64,000 nt of DNA from Ariolimax columbianus (taxonomy: Eukaryota; Mollusca; Gastropoda; Stylommatophora; Arionidae). Within the stretch, counting starts at the first letter, position 1, and each line of letters begins with the position of its first letter. Positions 21,691 to 32,959 of the stretch are shown piece after piece. A program made the position numbers and the translations under genes. The notes beneath the pieces were generated by a model, which ran no database searches, was not told the DNA's origin, and worked only from the letters and a program-made list of their open reading frames with translations. Location of the stretch: NCBI GenBank assembly GCA_036924085.1, contig JAVGWX010000002.1, positions 86,544,204-86,608,203 of the forward strand. Direction: 5' to 3'.

Positions 21691-22689
21691 ATTGCACAAT
21701 CATGAGAAGAACGAAAATATAAAAAAGAGAGTGGATGTGAAATGAAAGAGAGAAAAGAGAGAAAGGTGTGAGTGTGCAGAGCATACTATGACATTTGACA
21801 AGGCTGTTCAAAAAGGAAGACTACATCAGTAGTTGTAAAGAAAAAAAACTCTGCAAGAACTAATTTTCTCTCAAACTGCGGTCTGGGTTAACTGGGTCAA
21901 CTGAAGGCGATCACCAATACTGCGGTATTAATGAAAGCAGCCATGTGACAAGAATAACTGGCAGTTTCCTTTAGTTTAGCATTTCGTCAAGTTTTGGAGA
22001 TCTTTTCGTCTGCAACAAAAATCTTGCTCCATCGCTATTTGGCTTGTGATATTATGGGATAAGGTTATGATCTTTTTTTTACATGTACTCAAGCGAAATG
22101 AGTTTAAGCCAATTACATTTGTAAATTTAAATTTATCGAAAGGGAATGAGTTTTCAGAATTTAAATTTGTAAAATGAATCTAATAGTTCAACGAAAGGCC
22201 TAGCCATCTCAGAACTTAAATGTCACTTGTGTGACGTTTTGAGACATTGGGAGCAGTCTGTACGGCCTGCAGGAAATCCTTGTCAGTCTCGTTCATTATA
22301 GTGTTTAGTGCAGAGTCTTTGGTAGACTGGTTTCTGATGTTTGATCTGTCGATGTGCAAAATACATACGTGGGATAGAGATTTAGATGAACAGAGAAAGA
22401 GGGAGGGAGAGAGATAGAGAGAGAGAGAGAGACAGAGAAAGAGATAGAGAATGCGTGGTTAGATCAAATGTCAGGAGTCAGTAATGATTGGAACGATCAA
22501 ATGTATCAAATATTTATTTTTAGATCAAGAGGAAAACATTTGATAGTGAGACAGATTACAATGTTTTATTTTATTAAATAGTTGAAAATAGAGGTAAAAT
22601 GACATATATGATAAAGAAAAGAAGAGTAGGTGAACGGATAAATTAGATAAAAGAAATACAGAGAAACAAAAAAAAAATTCAATTTAGGA
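21691..22689. other. Purine-rich interval with a possible dispersed repeat (Family F)
   Basis: No coding block. The segment around 22,290-22,400 (TTTAGTGCAGAGTCTTTGGT, then GATCTGTCGATGTG) resembles 38,385-38,455, suggesting an old dispersed repeat, and both are followed by purine-rich DNA. A GAGAGA cluster is at 22,390-22,450. Confidence 0.4.
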
Positions 22690-22940
22690 TAATCCTCCGG
22701 CGTCTTTGTGTATGACAAAGACAAGAATAGCACCACTGCCCCAAAGAGAGTATTCGTAAGAGGTGACTAACTGTGTGACATGTCATAACACTGGCTATGG
22801 TTAGGTGATAAGCTACTCGAGCCTGACCTGCTAACCAGGAAACCCTTATCCAGGCTACATCCAGCTCACACCAGACCTGGGACTAGCACAGGGAGACATC
22901 TGCCCCTGTAGAAGAACAGGTCGAATAAGACTACGATAGA
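22690..22940 (+). repeat. Family C dispersed repeat, internally deleted copy
   Basis: Begins with GACAAAGACAAGAATAGCAC and CACTGCCCCA, then TGACTAACTGTGTGACATGT, ATAACACTGGC and GGTTAGGTGATAAGC. It then passes directly to AGCTACTCGAGCCTGACC and AGGAAACCC. Compared with the copies at 18.8 and 35.9 kb it lacks about 130 bp in the middle. Confidence 0.8.
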
Positions 22941-23459
22941 AAAGAAGTGTTAGTGATATATTAAAATTTTAAAGAAGAAAGATGGGTTCACGAATAAATA
23001 AGAATAATGAAAGTGAAGAATATAAAGATGCAATAACATTAACGTAAGGTAGACATTCAAATGAAAAGTGCAGAAATTTGAGAAAAAATAAAAACATTAT
23101 TTCGAAAATTATCATAGAGTGAATGAGAGGAGACCTGTGAGAAGAGCTAGTACGAGAGAGAAGTGAAAAATAGCTGAGTAAAAGGCATGAGACAGATTAC
23201 AGAACTACAAATCAGATAAACAAATCCAATGTTTTTTTAAAATAAACAGTTGAATGCATTCATTAGATGATGATATCTTGAGAACATTAAATAGACAAAT
23301 GACAAATATTTAATGGACATGCTTTGGATTACGAAGTGAGCTTGACAGCCTATCACATATCAGCTGATATCTCGCGCAGCTGACAGATAGTGGGGACAAA
23401 CCCAGTTAGTGTCCAACTAACGTCTCAATAGATGCCAAACAAATTAACTAGTTTGGTCA
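22941..23459. other. Purine-rich unassigned interval
   Basis: An A- and G-dominated plus strand with no open frame or domain recognised. Confidence 0.5.
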
Positions 23460-23700
23460 TTTAGTCAAAATGTATTATCTCCAACCTGCAGCGAAAGCAT
23501 CTCAAATGCAGGTATGCGGTCCAAATGCAAGAGGCAGACCTCGACGTTGGTGGATCTAGGGTGTCTCTGACACACACAAAGGAAGTTACACCTAACGACA
23601 ACACAATCATACCAGTATGCGAGCGCTAACAAGCAATCTACGCATCCTGCTCTCTGGAACGCCTCCTGGCAAATGTAGAAGAACAACAGAAGAAATCTCT
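23460..23700 (+). mobile_element. Small LINE C-terminal fragment
   Basis: The plus strand reads GPNARGRPRRWWI, the basic GRGRPRxRW signature found near the end of many LINE ORF2 proteins. A degraded stretch resembling the usual downstream helix follows. No RT motif is nearby and stops follow at once. Confidence 0.4.
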
Positions 23701-24109
23701 TACAATGGAGTAATTGTAATTTCATTCAACACGCGATCACGTGCTACAGAACTATTCTGACATCTCGTTATCTCTCGCTTAACGAAAGCACTGGTAACTT
23801 GTTCCACACAAATGTTCGTTTAACGACACCAATCTTTATGTGAGTGTCAGTTACCGACACTGAGTGCTTGGTTCATTTCCAGAGCCTTGAATCCGAATAT
23901 TTTGACCACAAGAAAAGAACGAACTGGCGTAGAAAGAAGAGGGAAATTGCACGATAGCATGTATGTTCAAACAAGTGGCTAAGTAGGGATATGAACAGGG
24001 ATACAGGTGAACTAATGACGTACAACAAAATGGCCACATATATTTATATAACATATATTTTAACACAGTCTTAATTCTAAACCTGATTATACGAGGCGGT
24101 TTCAAATAA
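23701..24109. other. Unassigned interval
   Basis: No recognisable protein or RNA feature. Confidence 0.45.
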
Positions 24110-24620
24110 CAACCTTACAAGTGGGATAGCAATTACCGTGACAGACTGTTCACCACCTAGACAGGTACACAGAGTTGTAACCCTCAGAGTTGATTGCATC
24201 AGTTGACCTCCTAGTAAAAATAAATCGCCGATTGACTGTCAATGAAAAAGCCGCAAAACAAGACTTCAGATAAAACATGAGGAGAGTTATGTTCATCGGC
24301 TACGATCGACTCTGATGTCACTACTTGGTGTATCTGACCCAGTAGTAAGCTGTACTTCACATAATTCACGCTGTTTTCGAACTTCCTACTCCATGCATAC
24401 ACTTGCTGGAATAAAAGGCATGATGCATCACCGATCTGGACGTTCTTTCGCAGATGATATCTGTAGGCTTCAACCTTTCCTGCTTAAAAAAAACGGATTG
24501 TTCCCGTCATAAGTGGGGCGGTCATTTTTTACCGAAAAAGCTACAATACAATGGCATGGTTTCTCTAATTTATATCCCATTTTTTAAGAATTTTAGTTGA
24601 AGCACCCCACTTCTCTAGAA
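24110..24620 (-). pseudogene. mariner-type transposase remnant, N-terminal part (copy 1)
   Basis: The minus strand at 24,402-24,211 reads YAWSRKFENSVNYVKYS, then LGQIHQVVTSESIVA. It aligns with YKWNRNFQNGLSSVTDCASL and GQPHRVVITESIAA of the copy at 44.0-44.2 kb. This is the helix-turn-helix region of mariner/SETMAR-type transposases. The 5' flank of both copies shares CTAATTTATATCCC followed by TTTTTAAGA, which suggests the terminus is included near 24,600. The catalytic half is missing. Confidence 0.65.
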
Positions 24621-25009
24621 TTTATCAATACGTGTCAATAAAACGACAAGGCATTTCCACCTCAAAGAATATTGCCGTAAACGGCAAACTTCCGGCATCG
24701 TTGCAGAAGTCCAGCTACATTCGGTCCACCATCTCATCTGCTCTACCGAAACAAATAAGCAACAAGAACTGTTTTTGCAGTAACCACCTTAGATAATCTC
24801 ATACAACAACTTGCAATATACATTACAAGTCTAAATTCAAATATAGCTGGTCTGCTAGCTCGGCAAGTCATTGTAGTCTTTGGAAATATTGACAACCTTC
24901 TCAAGGTATGGGAAGAGAGTTTCAATCAACCCTCTCTCTCCAGTGAATTGTGAAGACGAGGTGCCATGACAAAACAAACAAAATAAATGTCGAACATTGT
25001 AATCGTATT
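24621..25009. other. Unassigned interval before the giant minisatellite
   Basis: No recognisable coding block. It forms the left flank of the array and, unlike the other Family A copies, lacks the GGCTTGGCTTCGTT leader. Confidence 0.45.
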
Positions 25010-28000
25010 TGGTTTTTAACCTCCCGATACCAAGCTATGGTCGTTCTCTCACTCCAGCTACCACGCTCTGGTTGTTCTATCACTCCAGCTACCAAGCCCT
25101 GCACGTTCTCTCACTCCAGCTACCAAGCCCTGCACGTTCTCTCACTCCCGCTACCAAGCTCTAAATGTTCTCTCACCCCCTTCTACCAAGCCCTGACCGT
25201 TATCAACCATCCGATACCACGCCTTGGCCGTTCTATCACTCTAGCTACCAAGCCCTGAACGTTTTCTCACTCCAGCTACCAAGCCCTGAACGGTCTCTCA
25301 CTCTCGCTACCAGCCCAGACCGTTCTAAACCTCCCGCTACCAAGCCCTGACCGTTCTCTCACTCTCGCTACCAGCCCTGGCCGTTTTCAATCTCCAGCTA
25401 CGAAGCCTTAGTTGTTCTCTCACTCCAGCGACAAAGCATTGACCGTTCTCAATCTCCCGCTCCCAAGACCTGGTCGTTCTTTCACTCCCGCAACCACGCC
25501 CTGCACTTTCTCTCACTCTCTCTACCAAGCACTGAACGTTCTCTCACTCCTGCTACCAATCCCTATCCGTTCTCTCACTCCAGCTACCAAGCTCTGATTG
25601 TTCTCAACCTGTCTCTACCAACCCTGACCGTTCTCAACCACCCGCTATCAAGCCATGAACGTTCTCTCACTCCCGCTACAAATCCCTGACCGTTCTCAAC
25701 ATTCTGCTACTACGCCCTGAACGTTCTCTCACACCCGCTACAAAGCCCTGAACGTTCTCTCCCTCTCGCTACCAGCCCTGACCGTTCTCAACCTCCCGCT
25801 ACCAAGCCCTGACCGTCCTCAAACTCCCGCTACCAAGACCTGGTCGTTCTTTCACTCCAACTACCAATCCCTGCACGTTCTCTCACTCCCGCTACCAAGA
25901 ACTGACCATTCTCAACATCTCACTACCAAGCCCAGACCGTTCTATCACTCCAGCTACCAAGCTCTGACCGTTCTCAAACTCCCTCTACCAAACCCTGGCT
26001 GTTCTCTCACTCAAGCTACAAAGCCCTGAACGTTCTCTCACTCCTGCTACCAAGCCCTGAACGTTCTCTCACTTACGCTACCAGCCCAGACCGTTCTCAA
26101 CCTCTCGCTACCAGCCCTGTTCGATTTTAATCTCCAGCTACGAAGCCTTAATGGTTTTCTCACTCCAGCGACAAAGCACTGACCGTTCTCAATCTCCCGC
26201 TACAAAGCCTTGAACGTTCTCTCACTCCAGCTAGCAAGCCCTGAAAGTTCTCTCACTCCTGCTACCAATGCTTGGCCGCTCTTAACCTCCGCTACCAAGC
26301 TCTGCACGTTCTCTCACTCCCACTACCAAGCCCTGACCGTTTTCAACCTCCCGCTACTAAACCCTGCACGTTCTCTCACTCATGCTACCAAGCTCTTAAC
26401 GTTGTTAACCTTCCGCTACCAAGCCCTGAACGTTCTCAAACTCCTGCTACCACGCCCTGCACTTTCTCTCACTCCCTCTAAAAAGCACTGAACGTTCTCT
26501 CACCCCTGCTACCAATCCCTATCCGTTCTCTCACTCCCGCTACCAAGCTCTGATTGTTCTAAACCTTTCTCTACCAACCCTGACCGTTCTAAACCTCCCG
26601 CTATCAAGCTATGAACGTTCTCTCACTCCCGCTTCAAACCCCTGACCGTTCTCAACCTCCCGCTACCAAGCCCTGAACGTTCTCTCACTCTCGCTACCAG
26701 CCCTGACCGTATTCAACCTCCCGCTAGCAAGCCCTGACCGTTCTCAAACTCCCGCTACCAAGACCTGGTCGTTCTTTCACTCCAACTACCAAGCCCTGCA
26801 CGTTCTCTCACTCCCGCTACCAAGAACTGACCATTCTCAACATCTCACTACCAAGCCCAGACCGTTCTATCACTCCAGCTACCAAGCTCTGACCGTTCTC
26901 AAACTCCCTCTACCAAACCCTGGCTGTTTTCTCACTCAAGCTACAAAGCCCTGAACGTTCTCTCAATCCCGCTACCAAGCCCTGGACGTTCTCTCATTCC
27001 AGCTACCAAGCTCTGACCGTTCTAAACCTCGCTCTACCAAACCCTGGCTGTTCTCTCACTCCAGCTACAAAGCCCTGAACGTTCTCTCACTCCTGCTACC
27101 AAGCCCTGAACGTTCTCTCACTTACGCTACCAGCCCAGACCGTTCTCAACCTCTCGCTACCAGCCCTGTTCGATTTTAATCTCCAGCTACGAAACCTTAG
27201 TGGTTCTCTCACTCCAGCGACAAAGCACTGACCGTTCTCAATCTCCCGCTACCAAGACCTGGTCGTTCTTTCACTCCCGCTACCAAGACCTGAACGTTCT
27301 CTCACTCCCGCAACCAAGCTCTGAACGTTCTCTCACTCCCGCTACAAAGCCTTCAACGTTCTCTCACTCAAGCTAGCAAGCCCTGAAAGTTCTCTCACTC
27401 CTGCTACCAATGCTTGGCCGCTCTTAACCTCCGCTACCAAGCTCTGCACGTTCTCTCACTCCCACTACCAAGCCTTGACCGTTTTCAACCTCCCGCTACT
27501 AAACCCTGCACGTTCTCTCACTCCTGCTACCGAGCCCTGCACGATCTCTCACTCATGCTACCAAGCTCTTAACGTTGTTAACCTTCCGCTACCAAGCCCT
27601 GAACGTTCTCAAACTCCTGCTACCACGCCCTGCACTTTCTCTCACTCCCTCTAAAAAGCACTGAACGTTCTCTCACCCCTGCTACCAATCCATATCCGTT
27701 ATCTCACTCCCGCTACCAAGCTCTGATTGTTCTAAACCTTTCTCTACCAACCCTGACCGTTCTAAACCTCCCGCTATCAAGCTATGAACGTTCTCTCACT
27801 CCCGCTTCAAACCCCTGACCGTTCTCAACCTCCCGCTACCAAGCCCTGAACGTTCTCTCACTCTCGCTACCAGCCCTGACCGTTCTCAACCTCCCGCTAG
27901 CAGGCCCTGACCGTTCTCAAACTCCCGCTACCAAGACCTGGTCGTTCTTTCACTCCAACTACCAAGCCCTGCACGTTCTCTCACTCCCGCTACCAAGAAC

Positions 28001-30070
28001 TGACCATTCTCAACATCTCACTACCAAGCCCAGACCGTTCTATCACTCCAGCTACCAAGCTCTGACCGTTCTCAAACTCCCTCTACCAAACCCTGGCTGT
28101 TCTCTCACTCAAGCTACAAAGCCCTGAACGTTCTCTCAATCCCGCTACCAAGCCCTGGACGTTCTCTCATTCCAGCTACCAAGCTCTGACCGTTCTCAAC
28201 CTCGCTCTACCAAACCCTGGCTGTTCTCTCACTCCAGCTACAAAGCCCTGAACGTTCTCTCACTCCTGCTACCAAGCCCTGAACGTTCTCTCACTTACGC
28301 TACCAGCCCAGACCGTTCTCAACCTCTCGCTACCATCCCTGTTCGATTTTAATCTCCAGCTACGAAGCCTTAGTGGTTCTCTCACTCCAGCGACAAAGCA
28401 CTGACCGTTCTCAATCTCCCGCTACCAAGACCTGGTCGTTCTTTCACTCCCGCTACCAAGACCTGAACGTTCTCTCACTCCCGCAACCAAGCTCTGAACG
28501 TTCTCTCACTCCCGCTACAAAGCCTTGAACGTTCTCTCACTCCAGCTAGCAAGCCCTGAAAGTTCTCTCACTCCTGCTACCAATGCTTGGCCGCTCTTAA
28601 CCTCCGCTACCAAGCTCTGCACGTTCTCTCACTCCCACTACCAAGCCCTGACCGTTTTCAACCTCCCGCTACTAAACCCTGCACGTTCTCTCACTCCTGC
28701 TACCGAGCCCTGCACGATCTCTCACTCATGCTACCAAGCGCTTAACGTTGTTAACCTTCCGCTACCAAGCCCTGAACGTTCTCAAACTCCTGCTACCACG
28801 CCCTGCACTTTCTCTCACTCCCTCTAAAAAGCACTGAACGTTCTCTCACCCCTGCTACCAATCCCTATCCGTTCTCTCACTCCCGCTACCAAGCTCTGAT
28901 TGTTCTAAACCTTTCTCTACCAACCCTGACCGTTCTAAACCTCCCGCTACCAAGCCCTGAACGTTCTCTCACTCTCGCTACCAGCCCTGACCGTTCTCAA
29001 CCTCCCGCTACCAAGCCCTGACCGTTCTCAAACTCCCGCTACCAAGACCTGGTCGTTCTTTCACTCCAACTACCAATCCCTGCACGTTCTCTCACTCCCG
29101 CTACCAAGAACTGACCATTCTCAACATCTCGCTACCAAGCCCAGACCGTTCTGTCACTCCAGCTACCAAGCTCTGACCGTTCTCAAACTTCCTCTACCAA
29201 ACCCTGGCTGTTCTCTCACTCAAGCTACAAAGCCCTGAACGTTCTCTCACTCCCGCTACCAAGCCCTGAACGTTCTCTCATTCCAGCTACCAAGCCCTGA
29301 CCGTTCTCAACCTCCCGCTACCAAACCCCGAACGTTCTCTCACTCCCACTAGCAGGCATTGAAAGTTCTCTCACTCCCGCTACCAATCCCTGGCCGTTCT
29401 TTACCTCCCGCTACCAAGCCCTGCGCGTTCTCTCACTCCGACTACCAAGCTCTAACCGTTCTCAACTTCTCGCTTCCATGCCTTGAACGTTCTTTCACTC
29501 CCATTACTAAGATCTGAAAGTTCTCTAACTCCAGCTACGAAGCTCTGAACGTTCTCTGACTCCCGCTACCAAGCCCTGACAGTTTTCTCACTCCCGCTAC
29601 CAAGCCCTGACCGTTTTCAACCTCCCGCTACCGACCCTTACCGTTCTTAACTTCCCGATACCAAGCCCTGACCGTTCTCTCACTCCCACTACTTCATCCT
29701 GATCTTTCTCAACCTCTTTCTACCAACCCTCACCGTTCTCTCACCCCCTTCTACCAAACCCTGAACGTTCTATCACTCTCGTTACCAGCCATCGCCGTTT
29801 TCAATCTCCAGCTACCAAGCCGTGGCCGTTCTATCACTCCTGATGCCAAGCCCTGAACGTTCTCTCACTCCCGATACCAAACCCTGATCGTTCTCAACCT
29901 CTCGCTACCAGCCCAGACCGTTCTCAACCTCCCGCTACCAAGCCCTGACCGTTCTCTCACTCCTGCTGCCAAGCCCTGAACGTTCTCTCACTCCCGCTAC
30001 CAAGCCCTGATCGTTCTCAACCTCTCGCTACCAGCCCAGACCGTTCTCAACCCCCCGCTACCAAGCCCTT
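25010..30070 (+). repeat. 5-kb minisatellite, 31-bp monomer, higher-order organisation
   Basis: About 160 tandem monomers of 31 bp, a few of them 28-30 bp. Each monomer has a CTACCAAGCCCTG core. Two main monomer types alternate irregularly, one with AACGTTCTCTCACTC and one with ACCGTTCTCAACCTC before the core. The plus strand is very poor in G and pyrimidine-rich. Rare variants recur: CTTGGCCGCT at 26,271, 27,413 and 28,586, and AACCCTGGCTGTT or its one-base variant at 25,991, 26,916, 28,089 and 29,200. Their spacing defines a higher-order repeat of about 1.11-1.17 kb. Because 31 is not a multiple of three, translations cycle through three frames and give a 31-residue periodic peptide. The short open frames here are by-products. 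Confidence 0.97.
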
Positions 30071-30392
30071 AAAAGAGTTTTGCAAGTAACAGGATGTGGC
30101 CCGGAGTCGGAATACGTTGTGCAATAGGTCATAGCTTGACTGCGATATTTGCACCTTTCGGTCCAACACACCCGACTTTAGCATGGCATTTTTGAGTACT
30201 GGTTTAGCCTTTCTTCTTTGATCCCTTCTCGTTAGCTAGTGTGTCCGGTTGCCGCCTTTCATCCAGGATCACCGCATAGATGCGTAGACGGGTTGAGGCT
30301 GATGTGGGTAGCTGGTCATATCGCTAGCAGTTAGCATTGGTTCGCGAACCGCTACAGCTCATGCACTGCTCTGCATCTTAATATCTGTCGCC
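30071..30392 (+). repeat. Family A body at the 3' edge of the minisatellite
   Basis: Directly after the last monomer comes AAAGAGTTTTGCAAGTAAC, then GCGATATTTGCACCTTTCGG, TTTTTGAGTACTGG, GATCCCTTCTCGTTAGC, ATCCAGGATCACCGC and GCTAGCAGTTAGCAT. This is the same order as at 59.2 kb (plus) and 2.1-1.8 kb (minus). The homology ends near TGCATCTTAAT. Confidence 0.85.
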
Positions 30393-30394
30393 GT

Positions 30395-30775
30395 ATTGAA
30401 ATGTGCGAAGTAGTCGTTCATTATAAGAATGTAAAGGGTAGAAGAGACTATGTTGGTTGGGATATGTATTGCATCCCCAAACAGGCGTTGTATGGTGAAA
30501 TCCGTGCTGGAGAAAGATTCCAAGGCAGGCTTATGCTGAGATATAAAGACGTCTCTAAGGCAACTTTGACGGGCTTCTCCAATATCACTGGCGACATAAA
30601 ATTGGCCGTTGCAGACCGCAACGTTCCGTTGGCCCAATTTTGCAGTTGCTGAGACATTTGAGGGGTCTCAAAGGGAATATTTTGAAAAAAGGCATGACAA
30701 AGATTTAAGAAAAGAACCTCGTTGACACGCACATGTCTGCTAAATAAATCGTCAGCTATACTAAAAACAATAAAA
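30395..30775 (+). pseudogene. LINE-L-like fragment, ORF2 C-terminal region
   Basis: The frame at 30,401-30,652 reads IPKQALYGEIRAGERFQGR, then LRYKDVSKATLTGF and DIKLAVADRN. This is the block (xxPKQxLYGELxxGxRxxGxxxxRYKDxxKxxL) that follows the thumb region in LINE-L proteins. The following frame-shifted stretch may continue with an REYFEKRHDKDL-like reading. No RT motif is present and there is no start codon context, so it is a truncated remnant. Confidence 0.7.
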
Positions 30776-30811
30776 TAATAAAATAGTCCAATGGTTTACA
30801 TTTTTACTTGT

Positions 30812-31155
30812 TTAAACCTTTTGAGGACGACACAGGCCCATGATCGGCCCGACTTTCGTTAGCGAAAAAGATGAGCGGGCTGACCCATCGGCCCTGACAA
30901 AGAACGCTTCTGTATGGCCTACTAAATATAGTATCAGCCAATCAAATGATTTCTTTCATTTCCTGCGCATTCCAGCATTTCAACGCCAGCGCCTTGAAAG
31001 TTTTCACAGGAGTTGAGAATTGTATTGAATTATTTGGTGTGTTGTTGTTATTGAGCTCGTTTGAAACTGAGATATTGAGTGATTCAGATTTAAATGATGT
31101 TTACGTGTCAGATGTTACTCACAGTGATATAAATGACAGTGAAGATAGTCAGTAA
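30812..31155 (+). mobile_element. Possible piggyBac-like end and acidic N-terminal remnant
   Basis: A TTAA at 30,812-30,815 is followed by ACCTTTTGAGGACGA, which resembles the TTAA-CCCTTTG-type terminus of piggyBac elements. Inverted GC-rich words follow (GGCCCATGATCGGCCC). A frame at 30,946-31,155 ends in an acidic stretch (LSDSDLNDVYVSD and DINDSEDS), as piggyBac transposases often have near the N-terminus. No catalytic domain or second terminus is seen, so this is tentative. Confidence 0.35.
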
Positions 31156-31316
31156 ACTGCAGTCGCCAAGAATATATATATTTACTTTTCTACATGTATT
31201 TACTAGTTATAATATTTTTTACATTTTTGTTTCTTAACATAACCCTTGTCCTCTTTTTTTATTTTCTAGAAATGGCTCCGTCTTATACGCAGTAAAACCA
31301 TTATTAAGCTCCATCT

Positions 31317-31327
31317 CCAAAGAGTTT
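31317..31327 (+). repeat. Candidate target-site duplication of LINE-I copy 2, left
   Basis: CCAAAGAGTTT lies just outside the GAA-type tail. CCAAAGGGTTT is at 32,949-32,959 on the other side. They match at 10 of 11 bases. Confidence 0.6.
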
Positions 31328-32948
31328 CTTTTTCTTCTTCGTACGCTGTCAGACGTCAACTTGTATTTGTTCGAAGAAAGCAGCTGTCATCCTGCGGCTG
31401 TCGACACTGCCAAAGAGCATGTCTAGTGTTGCCACTGGTGATGGCCAGCGGTCATTTTCCCTGTACCACAGGTGCATTCGTCAGTGCCACCTATCTTCAG
31501 TTTATTGAATAGGTGGTACCTCAGTCTGTTGTGGCCTGTGTGGAGTCTGAAGACCACGACCTGCTCTCTTCTGTTTAACTGGTAATAGGCATCATTTTTT
31601 GTGTAGCCAGTATGTTCTGTTTCCCATTTGGCCATGTATCTGGCCCTAATAAACCTTTTGGACTCTTCGTAGGTCACGCTAGAGTCTGGTTGTGGTAGTC
31701 TTGCACCTTCTTTTGCCAGTCTGTCTGCATTCTCGTTGCCTTGGATGTTACAGTGGGATGGAACCCACCGTACCACTACTCTGTTTGATGCAGACTGCTG
31801 GCATAGTTGACAGAGTACTGCTCTTAAATCATTAAGTTCAGTATTTGTCTGGCTTTTTAGTGCTGTAACTACGGCCAGGGTATCTGTAAACAGGACTATC
31901 TGGCTTTCATTGCTTTCGCCTGTCAACATTGCTTTTTTTTACTACAGCTTTCAGTGCCTCTGCCTCCGCTCTGAAATTGCTTGAGTATTTTCCAGTAACC
32001 ACTGACAGTGTTATTTTTCTACCATTTGTTAGGCTCAGGAATACCCCTGCCCCTCCATTCTGTGTTTTGTTTGTTACAGAATCGTCGGTGTATGCATGGG
32101 TCCAGTCCACGCTTGGGTAGTTTTCCGCTATGTACCTCAGGGTTATGGCTCTTCTTTCTTTTTCAGTCTGGCTGCTCTTGTTTCCAATACCTGGTATTTT
32201 TTCTACCACCTCCGGAACGGTATGCTGCTATGTGGGTTTGCGTACAGTAGGGATGGGCTTTGGTGTTGTTACGGTGTTCATAGGGTCTTCGCTCATCTTT
32301 GATTTAGCTATTTCTGCAAAGTTTTCCCGATTTTGTTTCCCATTTCCAAATCTATTTAGTCTCTGATGCATTGGATGGTCCGTCAGTCTTCTGAGTTTCT
32401 CTGCTTGCTGCTTCGCTCTGCAGTCTCTTATGTCGATCATGGATTGCAGATTTGTAATCTTTTCAAGTTCTACAATTGGCGTTGACTTCATGCCTCCTGT
32501 TATAACTCTCATAGCTTGGTTTTGAAGTTTGCTAACTTTATCAAAGTTTGACTTTGCTGCTGTTGCCCATGCCGCAATGCCATACTCGAGAAATGGTCTC
32601 GCTCTTCCAGTGTACAGTTTCTTTAGTATTCTTTCATCTGCTCCCCAGCTTGTGCCAGCAAGTTTCCTCATGATTGCCATCTTTGTCTGGCTCTCATTCG
32701 GTTTCTCACGATCTGACTTTTCCATGGCATGCGCCGATCAAATGTGACTCCCAAGAAGTTTGAGTTGTCGTTTGGTCGCAGATATTTGCCGTTAAGACTT
32801 ATTTTGGTGTTCTGTGGTTTATTTGAAAGCGAGAATATCGTACATGTTGTTTTTTTCTTCATTTATTTTGACCAGCCATGCGTTCGCCCACTCCTCCAAC
32901 GATGTTAGGGCCTGCTGCATCCGATTGTTTGCTACGGTGATATTTTTT
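31328..32948 (-). mobile_element. LINE-I copy 2, 5'-truncated
   Basis: Read on the minus strand from 32,948, the copy starts just after RT motif C, at a sequence matching the SEKNLTIARNRMQ region of copy 1. The thumb frame at 32,725-32,228 contains KLAGTSWGADERILKKLYTG, YGIAAWATAAKSNFDKVSKL and QAMRVITGGMKSTPIVELEK. RNase H follows in two shifted frames: HAYTDDSVTN (the G of TDGS is lost), FRAEAEAL, LFTDTLAVV, WVPSHCNIQG and ADRLAKEGA. The C-terminal Cys/His segment is interrupted at 31,430-31,470 by a deletion (CTCGTGKM then TAGHHQ). It keeps the 15 bases lost from copy 1, which helps locate that copy's frameshift. It ends with the TGTCTGACTG-like plus GAA tail. Confidence 0.92.
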
Positions 32949-32959
32949 CCAAAGGGTTT
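32949..32959 (+). repeat. Candidate target-site duplication of LINE-I copy 2, right
   Basis: CCAAAGGGTTT, the partner of 31,317-31,327 with one mismatch. Confidence 0.6.

Noticed and set aside
26210..28827. Open frames of 60-100 codons across the minisatellite, two with nearly the same peptide
   Set aside because: They are by-products of a 31-bp pyrimidine-rich repeat that lacks stops in several frames. The repeated peptide only reflects the higher-order repeat.
25010..30070. CRISPR-like array
   Set aside because: The monomers are directly adjacent with no unique spacers, and the surrounding elements are eukaryotic retrotransposons.
31260..31285. Pyrimidine tract plus TAG before ATGGCTCC as a splice acceptor and start
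   Set aside because: The signal is common by chance, the downstream frame is short, and it runs into a LINE tail.
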